Positions 8,231 to 17,187 of a stretch of DNA of 64,000 nucleotides are shown here, piece by piece. Location of the stretch: the NCBI GenBank assembly GCA_016213775.1, contig JACQZR010000145.1:27436-91435 (forward strand), in the 5' to 3' direction. Below the pieces are notes generated by a model that saw only the letters and a list, made by a program, of their open reading frames with translations, was not told the origin of the DNA and did not search any database. Source of the stretch: Acidobacteriota bacterium. Lineage in GTDB: Bacteria > Acidobacteriota > Terriglobia > Bryobacterales > Bryobacteraceae. Position 1 is the stretch's first letter. Each line of letters begins with the position of its first letter. A program made the translations under genes and the position numbers.

Positions 8231-9502
8231 ATGTCCATTTCCACCGGTTCCACGCCGCGCCGCGGCTTCCTCGCCGCCTCCGCCGTAGGCTTCCCCGCTG
8301 TCCTCTCCGCCATGCAGGCCGCCAAATCGCTGAAGGTCGGCCTCGTGGGATGCGGGGGTAGAGGAACCGGCGCTGCCGCCCAAGCCCTGAAAGCCGACGA
8401 CTTTGCCGAGCTCACCGCCGTCGCCGATGTCGACATGGACCGCGCCCAAGCCAGCCTCGACCGTCTCAAGCGCGTCTCCAAGGACAAGGTCAAAGTCGAA
8501 ACCGGCAACATCTTCCTCGGCCTCGACGCCTTTCAGAAGGTGATCGACAGTGGTGTCGACGTCGTCCTCCTGGCCACCCCTCCCGGCTTCCGCGCCACCC
8601 ACCTCCGCGCCGCCATTGAGGCCAACAAACACGTCTTTTGCGAAAAACCCGTCGCCGTCGACGCCCCCGGCGTCCGCCACGTCCTCGAAACCGCCAAAAT
8701 GGCCCGCGAGAAAAACCTCTCCATCATGGCCGGGTTCTGCTGGCGTCGCTCCGCTCACATCAAAGCGACATTCGCCCAACTCCAGAACGGAGCCATCGGC
8801 GACGTCATCGCATACTACGCCACTTACTACACCAGCCCGGTGAAACCCATGCCACCCGCCAACACCCGCCCCGCCGGCATGAGCGACGTCGAGTGGCAGA
8901 TCCGCAACTGGTACAACTTCTCCTACCTCTGCGGCGACGGCCTCGTCGAGCAGGCCGTTCACAGCGTCGACAAAGTGGCATGGGCCATGGCCGACAAACC
9001 CCCACTGAGCTGCGTCGCCGTCGGCGGACGCCAGATCCCCGCCGAAGGCGGCAACATCTTCGACCACTTCGAGTGCAACTACCTCTATCCGAACAACGTG
9101 CGCGCCTTCATCGCCTGCCGCCAGATCGAAGGTTGCTACAACGAGAACTCCGACTACATCCTCGGTTCCAAAGGGCAGATCACCATCGGACGCGGCCCCA
9201 AACCCCGCATCACCGGCCAGACCGAGTGGACCTTCGACGGTCAAACCAACGACATGTACCAGGCCGAGCACGACGAGTTGTTCGCCTCCATCCGCCGTGG
9301 CAAGCCGGTCAACGACGGCGAATGGATGACCACCTCCACCATGCTCGCCATCATGGGCCGCATGGCCGCCTACACCGGCCAGCAGATCACCTGGGACCAG
9401 GCCATGCAGTCGCAGGAGGTGCTCTTCCCCGCCAACCTCAGTTGGTCAGGTTCCTTTGAGCCGCCACCACTCCCTCGCCCCGGCAAGACCCGCTTCGTCT
9501 AA
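8231..9502 (+). CDS. Secreted Gfo/Idh/MocA family oxidoreductase
   Basis: A 423-residue NAD(P)-dependent sugar-oxidoreductase-like protein. It opens with a Tat signal (TPRRGFLAASAVGF, residues 8-21), so it is probably exported folded with its cofactor. The Rossmann motif VGLVGCGGRGTGAA follows near residue 37 and the family motif CEKPVAVD near residue 137. Substrate is unknown; members act on sugars, inositols or their derivatives. The gene has its own promoter and no close downstream partner. It resembles the broken paralogue at 24373-25638 in architecture. Confidence 0.88.
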   Translation: MSISTGSTPRRGFLAASAVGFPAVLSAMQAAKSLKVGLVGCGGRGTGAAAQALKADDFAELTAVADVDMDRAQASLDRLKRVSKDKVKVETGNIFLGLDAFQKVIDSGVDVVLLATPPGFRATHLRAAIEANKHVFCEKPVAVDAPGVRHVLETAKMAREKNLSIMAGFCWRRSAHIKATFAQLQNGAIGDVIAYYATYYTSPVKPMPPANTRPAGMSDVEWQIRNWYNFSYLCGDGLVEQAVHSVDKVAWAMADKPPLSCVAVGGRQIPAEGGNIFDHFECNYLYPNNVRAFIACRQIEGCYNENSDYILGSKGQITIGRGPKPRITGQTEWTFDGQTNDMYQAEHDELFASIRRGKPVNDGEWMTTSTMLAIMGRMAAYTGQQITWDQAMQSQEVLFPANLSWSGSFEPPPLPRPGKTRFV

Positions 9503-9693
9503 CAGCCACAGACTCGGCACTCGTGAGACTGACAAGTCGCGATTGCCACTTTTCATCGCGCCCACAATGCCGCAAAATCGTTCGCACTGAGGCACATCCG
9601 CACCCAGCCGGCGCACTCACACTCACGCTGCCCGCGCCATCGACTATCCCTTGGCGCGCGTCTGGAATGCCCATTTGTGCTGGCTGAGTTTCC

Positions 9694-9893
9694 GGCCCCA
9701 AACTCCCCGACGGCACAATGTTCGATGGCCCCGCTGCGCTGCGAAAGGTATTATTAGAGCATCACCGGGGCGAGTTCCTGGAAACGTTCACCGAAAGCTG
9801 CTGGTATACGCACAGGGCCGCGGGCTGGAGCCGCAAGACAAACCGATGGTTCGTGCCATTGTTCGTCAGGCGGCGCGCGACAACTACCGTTTT
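9694..9893 (+). pseudogene. DUF1592/DUF1585-type cytochrome C-terminal remnant, frameshifted
   Basis: Two frames together rebuild the C-terminus of the DUF1592/DUF1588/DUF1585 protein family. The first gives LPDGTMFDGPAALRKVLL and continues to ETFTE (ending 9795). After a one-base shift the next frame gives KLLVYAQGRGLE and then VRAIVRQAARDNYRF (to 9893). In intact relatives these are contiguous (TEKLLxYALGRGLE). One lost A in the GAAAG run near 9793-9797 explains the shift. Everything upstream of the tail is missing or unrecognisable. Confidence 0.75.
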
Positions 9894-9914
9894 GATGAGG
9901 AGGGCTGGAGAAAA

Positions 9915-9950
9915 ATGATCATCACGAGGAAGCACCTCGCGCGTCGGCAC
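9915..9950 (+). pseudogene. DUF1552 protein N-terminal remnant
   Basis: The residues MIITRKHLARR at 9915-9947 match the usual opening of DUF1552 proteins, which normally follow DUF1592/1585 genes as a pair. The expected Tat-like continuation is absent. Only about 20 bp separate it from the DUF1585 remnant, so the end of one gene and nearly all of the next have been deleted. From 9951 to 10094 I recognise nothing. Confidence 0.6.
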
Positions 9951-10094
9951 GCCCACATCACCGGAACCCGCTTCCTTGCTCAGGAGGGCGCGCCGCTGGA
10001 CGAAAAAAAAAGCGGCGGGCCGCACCCCCATCGACCTCTTTACCGAACTCATCTTGAGGAGCGGCGCCAAGCCCAAATCGCCGTCGAAACGCTG

Positions 10095-10898
10095 ATGTCA
10101 CGGCCTGCCCTCACGTTGCTCACCGCCGCTGTCGCGATCTTCGCGCTCCAGGCGCTGGCGCAGTACAGGGACCGCGTCTGGGCCCGATATGAACACGAAA
10201 TGCAGGACCCTGTCGAAGACCCACCCGACGCCCTACGAAAGGGTGAATTCGCACTCGGCCGGCTCCGTTACCGGTCCCCGCTGGACGGCCGCCGCGGACG
10301 CTACTTCCGCTGGGGCATCGATGCCAACAAAGGCGACCGACTGTTCATCGGAATCCTCGGCCGCCTGACTCGTGTGGACGCCGCCCCCATCGAGACCATC
10401 ATTGATGCCGGCAGTGATGAAATGTACGATCACCCCTGGTTGATTGCCATCTCCGCCGGCGACTGGGTCCTTGCTCCGTCCGAGGCTGCCCGCTTCCGCC
10501 AGTATTTCGATCGCGGCGGCTTCCTTATGGTGGACGACTTCCACAGCGATTACGAGTGGGCGCAGTTCATGACCGGCATCCACCAGATCTACCCGGACGC
10601 AAACGCAGTGGAACTCGCCGACGCCGATGTGCCCTTCCACACCGTCTTCGATATGAAGGACCGCGTCCGCGTTCCCGGCGCCAACGTCGTCCATGGCTCA
10701 CAGATCGAGCGCGGCGGAACCACTCCACACTGGCGCGCCATCCTCGATTCCCAAGGCCGCATGATCGTCGCTATCTGCTTCAACATGGATATCGGCGACG
10801 GTTGGGAATTCGCCGATGACCCCGACTACCCCGAACGTTATTCCGCCGAAGCCATGCGGTTGGGAGTCAACTATGCCGTCTATGCTATGACCCATTAG
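10095..10898 (+). CDS. DUF4159 domain-containing protein
   Basis: A 267-residue protein with an N-terminal hydrophobic signal (LTLLTAAVAIFALQALA), so it is probably exported. The rest matches the DUF4159 pattern: FALGRLRYRS, then DAGSDEMYDHPWLIAI and a DRGGFLMVDDFHSDYEW stretch, a flavodoxin-like alpha/beta fold often found near MoxR/BatA aerotolerance genes. Here none of those partners are adjacent. The frame is open from 9651, but the upstream part is pseudogene remnant, so the ATG at 10095 before the signal peptide is preferred. Function is unknown. Confidence 0.82.
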   Translation: MSRPALTLLTAAVAIFALQALAQYRDRVWARYEHEMQDPVEDPPDALRKGEFALGRLRYRSPLDGRRGRYFRWGIDANKGDRLFIGILGRLTRVDAAPIETIIDAGSDEMYDHPWLIAISAGDWVLAPSEAARFRQYFDRGGFLMVDDFHSDYEWAQFMTGIHQIYPDANAVELADADVPFHTVFDMKDRVRVPGANVVHGSQIERGGTTPHWRAILDSQGRMIVAICFNMDIGDGWEFADDPDYPERYSAEAMRLGVNYAVYAMTH

Positions 10899-10924
10899 CC
10901 TGCGGGGATGAGACTCCACGGCAT

Positions 10925-10930
10925 GATACT
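10925..10930 (+). promoter_or_regulatory. -10-like element near the receptor start
   Basis: GATACT ends 8 nt before the ATG at 10939, again predicting a leaderless or nearly leaderless transcript for the large receptor gene. No Shine-Dalgarno sequence is seen. Confidence 0.35.
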
Positions 10931-10938
10931 ATCCGGTC

Positions 10939-13900
10939 ATGGGGTCTCATAATCGCCTTCTTGCAGCGTTTTTCGCTGCTGCGTTTTCCCTTTTCGCGCA
11001 AACATCCACATCCGCGATCAGCGGCACTGTCACCGATACCTCTGGCGCTGTCATCCCCAACGCACTCGTTACTGTCGTGAACGATGCTACCGGCGTCACC
11101 TCTACGCAACCTACCAACCAGGCCGGCGTCTATTCATTCCCCTCCCTTGCGATCGGCCAGTACACCGTCAAGGTGGAACTCAAGGGCTTCAAGACCGTTC
11201 GCAAAACTGGCAACATACTCTCCATCGGTGTGCCGATCGACATTCCCGTCACGCTGGAGATTGGCGAGACTGCCGAGGTGGTGACGGTTGCCTCGGCGGC
11301 GGAATTGCTCCAAACCACCGACGCCTCCATCGGCAATGTCGTCACGCAGCAGGAGATTACCGAACTCCCGCTGAACGGCCGCAATCCGCTCGCGCTGCTC
11401 GTGTTGGAGCCTGGCGTTGTGCAGATGTCCAAGGGCGCGGATGGCACGGGCATCCACGTCAACGGCTCGCGCGACATGGCGTCCAATACCACCATTGACG
11501 GCATTGAGGCGAATGAATCCGCTGTCTCCAACCCGATGAACAATGTCTACCGGCTCAATCCTGACAGCATTCAGGAGTACCGCATCACCACTTCGAACGC
11601 CACCGCCGAATATGGACGTAACTCCGGCGCCAACGTTTCCATTGCGACGCGTTCGGGTACCAACCGCTTCCGCGGTACGATGTTCGAATTCTTCCGCAAC
11701 ACGGCGCTGAACTCGAACGAGTTCTTCGCCAACGCCCAGGGCACAGCGAAGCCGGAGATCAAGCTCAACCAGTTCGGGATCGAGTTCGGCGGCCCCATCA
11801 AACGGAACAGGGCATTCTTCTTCGGCAATTGGCAGCGGCAGCGGGCGGTGTTTTCGCAAGCTGTTGACCAGGCCTACGGCTCCGTTCCCACCGTCTATAC
11901 CCCGACCGCTCTTTCCGGGGTCTACCGCTACTTTCTCGCTGACCCGAACAATCCGTTCCGGCTGGACGGAGTGGCCGTCAATCGCAACACACCGCGGCTT
12001 GTCGATCCCAAGACTGGCGCGTTTCGTGCCGGGGTACGCAACTGCGCTTCACCCACCGATCTCAATTGTGTCGCCGCATTTAACTTCTTCAACGGTGATC
12101 CCACGAGAATTGGACCCGACCAGGCAATCTTGAAGTTGTTCCAATCGATGCCGGCTCCCAACTCCTTTCTTGCCGGCGACGGCCTGAACACCGCCGCGTA
12201 TGCCTGGAACCCGCCGGCTCGTAAAGACGGCGATTCCGTCACGGGCCGGATCGACTACAATCTCTCCGCCAAGCACGTAGTCTTTGCGCGCTACATCTGG
12301 TCCACCAACGACACGCTGGGTGGTGACCCGAACAACTCGCGCCCCGTGCTCTATCCGGGCTTCCCGCCGCTGGGCGAGGTGTATCGCGCCAGCCAGAACG
12401 CCGCGCTGCGCCACACCTGGATCGCCTCTCCGCGCATCGTGAATGAACTCACCATCGGTCTCTCGCGCTTTAGCTCTGTCTTTACGCAAGGGGAAGCGAA
12501 TCCGGAATTCCCGAACACTCCCGCGTTTTCGCGCGCCTCGGGAACGGGGTTCAACAATGTCGATGCACCGTTTCGTAACGTTCCACGCACCGCGCGCTAT
12601 GTCACTACGCCGCAGATCATCAACAACCTCACCATCACGCAGGGCGCGCACATTCTCAAGATGGGTGTGAACATGCGCCTCTATCGCCATAACGATCAGC
12701 GCGGCCAGCCGGGCGGCGCGACGGTGACTCCGACGCTTTCCTTCGACACGGGAATCCGCTCCACGGGGACAACATTCGGGCAGCCCGCGCAATCGTCGGC
12801 CACTCGCGCCGGCATCAATTCGACGGACTACACGCGGCTGCAAGGAACCATCAACGACATCATGGGCATCCCGTCGCAGCTCACCCAAACGTTCCTCGGC
12901 GATCTCGTCCATAACAACTACCTTCCGTTCAAAGCAGGCAATGGAGTGACGCTGTGGAACCAGGGGCATCGCCTCAAGCAATACAATCTCTTCCTGCAGG
13001 ATGAGTGGAAACTGCGCCCCAACCTGACCATCAACCTCGGGTTGCGTTGGGAGATCAACCCGCCGGCCAAGGAAGCGGCGGGCGGAGCGTGGGTACCCGA
13101 TAAGCCGATTGACGGTTCAAAGGGTCCGGTCACGTTTGTGCAAGCTGACTCCTGGTACAGCCGCATGAACCTTAGCGCCATCGGCCCGCGTATCTCTATC
13201 GCCTGGTCGCCCATTCGCAAGACTGTCGTTCGCACCGGTTATGCGATGGCGTTCGACACTGTCTCGTCCTTCCAGGTGACCGCAGCGGCGGGCCGCGTCC
13301 CCGGGCTTACGCTCACCTGCAACGCCAATGTCGGCTGGTCTACCACACCGGGCTGCGGTTCAGTTCCCAACGTGCGCTACTCGCAGGGCTTCCCTTCGGA
13401 ACTTCCTCTGCCCAGCGGAAAGCCTCGCGATTTTCTTACGCCTCCCGCGCAAGTCTACACCACCGCGCTCGGCATGACGACGTTCGATCCGAATCTGAAA
13501 GTGCCGACGGTGCATCAGTGGAACTTCGGCTTCCAGCGCGAACTGCCGTTCGATCTGGTGGCGCAAGTCGCCTATCTCGGCAGGCGCGGGACGCGTCTCT
13601 ATCGCGGCTACGACATTAATCAGGTGAATGCCGAGCCGATCCTTTCCGATTTTCTCGCCATGCAACGTAACTACAACAAGGGCTGCCGTCCGGATGGCAG
13701 CACCTGTCCCTCCGGCGTTTCCGGTGAGTCCATCCGGCTGGTCACATCCGGCACGGTGACATCGGCGTTCGTGAATTCCACTACCACAATCACCGACATC
13801 AACAACAACGGGGCAGGGAACTTCGCAGGCCGCATGGAAGGGAACACGCTTGCGGCAAAACTCCGGCCCAACCAGCAATTCGGCGTGTCCACCTACATCG

Positions 13901-14718
13901 ATTCCGGCGGCGACTCCTACTATCATGCCCTGCAATCCACGGTGCGCCGGCGCTTCAAGAACGGCATGCTCTTTGGACTCGCCTATACGCTGCAGAAGTC
14001 CATTGACAACCAGTCGGTGGATCCCATTGGTTCCTCGTCAGGAGGCGGGCTGTCCACCACGAACACCCGAACACCGGCGTCCATCAACAACTGGCGCAAT
14101 GAACGCGGGCGCTCCTCGTTCGACCGCCGGCAACTGGTGGTGGTCACCTGGGTCTACGAAATCCCGTTTGGCAAGCAACTGCCCAGGCCGTTGCAGTTCG
14201 CTTTCGGTGGCTGGTCCATCAACGGTCTCTACACGTTCCTGTCCGGCAATCCGTTTTCGGTGATGAGTGGAACCCGCACGGCGAACTATTCGCACCAGTC
14301 CCGCGCGGCGCTGGTGGGAGAGCTGCCGGAAGTGAAACTCACGGACGTGCCTGGAATCGTTGGCCCAGTCTATTTTTCCGGGCTGACTTCGGCGTTTACG
14401 GCTCCCGCGCCGGGTTCGGATGGCATGGGCCGCAACATGTTCACGGCGCCGAGTTTCTGGAACCTTGACGGCGGCCTGACGAAAGCCTTCCGCGTCAGTG
14501 ACCGGACCAGTCTCCAGTTCCGCGCGGAGTTCTTCAATGTTCTCAACCACGCGAATTTTGATGATCCGTTCGGCGCAACGTCCGGCTCGGCAACCTACCG
14601 CTCGACGGTCTTTGGACAGACGTGCTGTTCAACGGTCGCGCCGCCGTCCACGCAAGCGATCGTGGACACGGGCGAATCCGGACGGGTGATTCAGTTCGCG
14701 CTGAAGCTCAGATTCTAG
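10939..14718 (+). CDS. Oar-like TonB-dependent receptor with carboxypeptidase-regulatory domain
   Basis: A 1259-residue outer-membrane protein. A signal peptide (residues 1-20, ending LFAQ) is followed by a CarboxypepD_reg-like beta-sandwich (about 25-110, SGTVTDTSGAVIPNALV). A plug-like region follows with ELPLNGRNPLALL near 145 and the DGIEANE segment near 190. Then comes a long barrel with FRAEFFNVLNHANFDDPFG near the end and a terminal phenylalanine (LKLRF) for barrel insertion. This is the very common acidobacterial receptor type. The ligand is unknown, probably an oligosaccharide or other large nutrient. The upstream DUF4159 gene ends 40 bp before. Confidence 0.92.
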   Translation: MGSHNRLLAAFFAAAFSLFAQTSTSAISGTVTDTSGAVIPNALVTVVNDATGVTSTQPTNQAGVYSFPSLAIGQYTVKVELKGFKTVRKTGNILSIGVPIDIPVTLEIGETAEVVTVASAAELLQTTDASIGNVVTQQEITELPLNGRNPLALLVLEPGVVQMSKGADGTGIHVNGSRDMASNTTIDGIEANESAVSNPMNNVYRLNPDSIQEYRITTSNATAEYGRNSGANVSIATRSGTNRFRGTMFEFFRNTALNSNEFFANAQGTAKPEIKLNQFGIEFGGPIKRNRAFFFGNWQRQRAVFSQAVDQAYGSVPTVYTPTALSGVYRYFLADPNNPFRLDGVAVNRNTPRLVDPKTGAFRAGVRNCASPTDLNCVAAFNFFNGDPTRIGPDQAILKLFQSMPAPNSFLAGDGLNTAAYAWNPPARKDGDSVTGRIDYNLSAKHVVFARYIWSTNDTLGGDPNNSRPVLYPGFPPLGEVYRASQNAALRHTWIASPRIVNELTIGLSRFSSVFTQGEANPEFPNTPAFSRASGTGFNNVDAPFRNVPRTARYVTTPQIINNLTITQGAHILKMGVNMRLYRHNDQRGQPGGATVTPTLSFDTGIRSTGTTFGQPAQSSATRAGINSTDYTRLQGTINDIMGIPSQLTQTFLGDLVHNNYLPFKAGNGVTLWNQGHRLKQYNLFLQDEWKLRPNLTINLGLRWEINPPAKEAAGGAWVPDKPIDGSKGPVTFVQADSWYSRMNLSAIGPRISIAWSPIRKTVVRTGYAMAFDTVSSFQVTAAAGRVPGLTLTCNANVGWSTTPGCGSVPNVRYSQGFPSELPLPSGKPRDFLTPPAQVYTTALGMTTFDPNLKVPTVHQWNFGFQRELPFDLVAQVAYLGRRGTRLYRGYDINQVNAEPILSDFLAMQRNYNKGCRPDGSTCPSGVSGESIRLVTSGTVTSAFVNSTTTITDINNNGAGNFAGRMEGNTLAAKLRPNQQFGVSTYIDSGGDSYYHALQSTVRRRFKNGMLFGLAYTLQKSIDNQSVDPIGSSSGGGLSTTNTRTPASINNWRNERGRSSFDRRQLVVVTWVYEIPFGKQLPRPLQFAFGGWSINGLYTFLSGNPFSVMSGTRTANYSHQSRAALVGELPEVKLTDVPGIVGPVYFSGLTSAFTAPAPGSDGMGRNMFTAPSFWNLDGGLTKAFRVSDRTSLQFRAEFFNVLNHANFDDPFGATSGSATYRSTVFGQTCCSTVAPPSTQAIVDTGESGRVIQFALKLRF

Positions 14719-14750
14719 TATCAAGTTGCAGAAGTTCGCGTCACCGCAAT

Positions 14751-14829
14751 GCCGGGCTGAAGCCCGGTGCAGGATGAATCCTGCCCCACGTGGGGCTGGC
14801 TTCAGCCAGCGCGGGACTTCAGTCCCGCC
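14751..14829. repeat. Array of five back-to-back hairpins
   Basis: Five palindromes abut. 14752-14767 CCGGGCTGAAGCCCGG and 14769-14784 GCAGGATGAATCCTGC each have 7-bp arms and a GA centre. 14783-14796 GCCCCACGTGGGGC is perfect. 14795-14810 GCTGGCTTCAGCCAGC and 14811-14828 GCGGGACTTCAGTCCCGC have 7- and 8-bp arms and a TC centre. The array is therefore roughly mirror-symmetric about the central CACGTG. It lies between convergent genes and could act as a bidirectional terminator or be a REP-like mobile palindrome unit. Confidence 0.85.
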
Positions 14830-14867
14830 AGTACGCGGATTTCTGCTGGCAGGCACAGACCCAGCCG

Positions 14868-15215
14868 CTACTTGCGCAAATAAGCGTCGTCGCCGCGGAT
14901 CCAATCTTCGCGCAGCGGCGCGAACACGTCCAGCGCCACGCAGTCTTCCATTGCTTCCGCGCTGTGGGGAACATTGGCCGGAATCACCACGGATTCCCCC
15001 TCCGCCAACGTCAGTTCCTTGCCGCCGATTCGGAAGAAGAGCGAACCCTCCAGCATCGTGGAGATCTGCTCATTGTGGTGCGCATGCTCCGGTACGCTGG
15101 CGCCCTTTTTCAGTACCAGCCGGGCCATCGTAATCTTCTCTCCATGAATCACTTGCCGCGAAACCGTGGGGCTCAGCGTTTCGACTTCTGTTTCCTTCCA
15201 GCGTTGGACCTGCAT
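14868..15215 (-). CDS. Cupin domain protein
   Basis: A 115-residue single-domain cupin. Motif 1 is PEHAHHNEQISTMLEG (residues 47-62), carrying the metal-binding histidines and glutamate. Motif 2 is IPANVPHSAEA (about 78-88). Small cupins of this kind bind a metal and act as isomerases, dioxygenases or sensors; which one is not evident. The gene diverges from the epimerase gene, with 31 bp between start codons, so their promoters overlap. Confidence 0.85.
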   Translation of the reverse strand: MQVQRWKETEVETLSPTVSRQVIHGEKITMARLVLKKGASVPEHAHHNEQISTMLEGSLFFRIGGKELTLAEGESVVIPANVPHSAEAMEDCVALDVFAPLREDWIRGDDAYLRK

Positions 15216-15246
15216 CGTGCAGCGATTGTATCATGAGAGTTCACCA

Positions 15247-15777
15247 ATGGACCTTCTTCTGCCACAGAATCAAATAGGCATCGGCAGCGTCATACTAAGA
15301 CCCGATTCCCCGGACGTGATCGACGGCGTCCGTATCCAACCGTTTCCCCTCTGGCCCGATGATCGCGGCTATTTTCTCGAGGTGGGACGCATTGGAGAAG
15401 GACTCATTAATGAATTTCCTCCGGAGAGCACTCAGGTTTCCGCGGCGCTCAGCTATCCGGGCACAATCAAGGCCTTTCATCACCATCAGCACCAGACCGA
15501 TTTCTGGGTGCCGGCGCAAGGTATGTTCCAGGTCGCGCTGGTGGATCTGCGGAAGGGTTCGCCCACTCATGGCCGCCGTAACACGATCTATGTGGGGGAA
15601 CTGCGACCCTGGCAGATCATTATTCCGCCCGGCGTCGGCCACGGATACAAAGTGGTTGGCGAACGCGCCGGCATGCTCATATACGTCACCAACCGGAAGT
15701 ATAATCCGAAGGATGAGGGCCGGATAGCCTATGACGATGCCGGCATCGCCTACGACTGGGAACTCCAACACAAATAG
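15247..15777 (+). CDS. dTDP-4-dehydrorhamnose 3,5-epimerase-like protein
   Basis: A 176-residue RmlC-like cupin. RmlC converts dTDP-4-keto-6-deoxyglucose to the rhamnose precursor. Visible family features are GTIKAFHHHQHQTDFW (around residue 76, with the catalytic-region histidine), GMFQVALVDLRKGSPTHG, and IIPPGVGHGYKV. The start at 15247 lies after GAGAG. No rmlA, rmlB or rmlD is adjacent, so the exact nucleotide-sugar substrate is uncertain. The stop lies inside the glycosyltransferase gene (47-bp overlap), implying one transcript and a shared role in surface glycan synthesis. Confidence 0.82.
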   Translation: MDLLLPQNQIGIGSVILRPDSPDVIDGVRIQPFPLWPDDRGYFLEVGRIGEGLINEFPPESTQVSAALSYPGTIKAFHHHQHQTDFWVPAQGMFQVALVDLRKGSPTHGRRNTIYVGELRPWQIIIPPGVGHGYKVVGERAGMLIYVTNRKYNPKDEGRIAYDDAGIAYDWELQHK

Positions 15778-17185
15778 ATCAGCGCTGCTCTCCATCCTCG
15801 TCCCGCTCTACAACGAGGAGGAGTTTGTCGGCGAGCTGCTCCAACGCGTATGTGACGCCCCCCTGCCAGGCGGACTTCGGCGTGAAGTCATCGTGGTGGA
15901 TGACGGTTCTACGGACACGTCCGTGGACCTCGTGCAAATGATGGCCGCGAAGCATCGCGAAATTCTCCTCATCCGGCACGAGCGCAATCAAGGCAAAGGT
16001 GCCGCCATTCGGACTGCGTTGCAGCATGCACAAGGCGAATTCAGCATCATTCAGGATGCGGATCTGGAATACAATCCTTGCGAGTACGGCAAGCTGCTCA
16101 AACCTCTCCTTGATGGCCGCGCTGACGCCGTCTTCGGCTCCCGTTTCGTCGTCTCCGGGGAACGCCGCGTGCTCTACTTCTGGCACGCCCTCGCCAACTC
16201 GTTTCTCACCACCGCCTGCAACATCGTCTCCGATCTCAACCTCACCGACATGGAAACCTGTTACAAGGCTTTCCGCACTGCTCTCGTCCAAAGTATTCCG
16301 TTGCGGTCCAACCGATTCGGCATCGAACCCGAGCTCACCATCAAACTGGCCAAGCGGGAGGCTCGTATCTATGAGGTTCCGGTGAGCTACCACGGCCGCA
16401 CCTACGCGGAAGGCAAGAAGATCGGCCTTCGCGACGCCTTTGCCGCTGTCGCGGTGATTCTGCGCTACTGGCTGAGCAGCGACATTTACAGGCATGCAGG
16501 CCCGGAAATTCTGGAGGCCTTCTCAGGCGCGGTGCGGTTCAATCAATGGATGGCGGATACGATTCGGCCGTACACGGGAGAATCCATTCTCGAGATCGGC
16601 TCGGGCATCGGCAATCTCACCCGGCAGTTGATTGCGCGCCGCAAGCGCTACGTCGCCTCCGACATCGACCAGCATCATCTGGACCGGTTGCAGGCGCGCT
16701 TCCATCACCGGCCCAACTTCGAGTGCCGGCTGTGCGACCTTGGCAATCCTGACCACTTCAATGAGCTCGAGAACTCGGTGGACACCGTCATCTGCCTGAA
16801 CGTGCTGGAGCACGTTGCTGACGATCATCTCGGCGCGCGCAATATTTTTCGTACGCTCCTCCCGGGGGGCCGCGCGATCGTCCTGGTTCCGCAGGGTCAG
16901 TGGGCCTACGGGAAAATCGACGAGGCTCTCGGGCACTACCGCCGCTACTCGCATCAGCAGTTGCGGGAATGCATGCAGGGCGCGGGTTTCACCGTGGAAC
17001 GAATCCTCGACTTCAACCGCATTTCGCTTCCGGGCTGGTACTTAAATGGGAAGATACTCGGACGCGCCACCGTAAGCCCGTTCCAGCTCAAGTTCTTCGA
17101 CCGTCTCGTTTGGTTGTGGCGCATCATTGATGCGGCTATTCCCTGGGGCCCCACATCCATCATCGTCATAGCGCGCAAACCCTAA
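15731..17185 (+). CDS. Glycosyltransferase family 2 / SAM methyltransferase fusion
   Basis: A 484-residue two-domain protein. Residues about 18-235 are a DPM1-like GT2 domain (LLSILVPLYNEEEFV, VIVVDDGSTD, IIQDADLEYNP). Residues about 270-480 are a class I methyltransferase (ILEIGSGIGNLTRQL near 287, then ICLNVLEHVADD and LLPGGRAIVLVPQ). The combination suggests transfer of a sugar to a lipid carrier plus methylation of the same product. It overlaps the epimerase gene by 47 bp and the next gene starts 3 bp after it. The overlapping ATG at 15731 fits coupling; the next in-frame methionine is two codons later. Confidence 0.87.
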   Translation: MTMPASPTTGNSNTNRSALLSILVPLYNEEEFVGELLQRVCDAPLPGGLRREVIVVDDGSTDTSVDLVQMMAAKHREILLIRHERNQGKGAAIRTALQHAQGEFSIIQDADLEYNPCEYGKLLKPLLDGRADAVFGSRFVVSGERRVLYFWHALANSFLTTACNIVSDLNLTDMETCYKAFRTALVQSIPLRSNRFGIEPELTIKLAKREARIYEVPVSYHGRTYAEGKKIGLRDAFAAVAVILRYWLSSDIYRHAGPEILEAFSGAVRFNQWMADTIRPYTGESILEIGSGIGNLTRQLIARRKRYVASDIDQHHLDRLQARFHHRPNFECRLCDLGNPDHFNELENSVDTVICLNVLEHVADDHLGARNIFRTLLPGGRAIVLVPQGQWAYGKIDEALGHYRRYSHQQLRECMQGAGFTVERILDFNRISLPGWYLNGKILGRATVSPFQLKFFDRLVWLWRIIDAAIPWGPTSIIVIARKP

Positions 17186-17187
17186 CT

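Noticed and set aside
9651..10094. Longer N-terminus for the DUF4159 protein
   Set aside because: The in-frame upstream sequence is DUF1585/DUF1552 remnant, and the signal peptide starts at 10095.
14751..14829. CRISPR array or attachment site
   Set aside because: The units are palindromes with differing arms and no spacers, and no cas or integrase gene is near.
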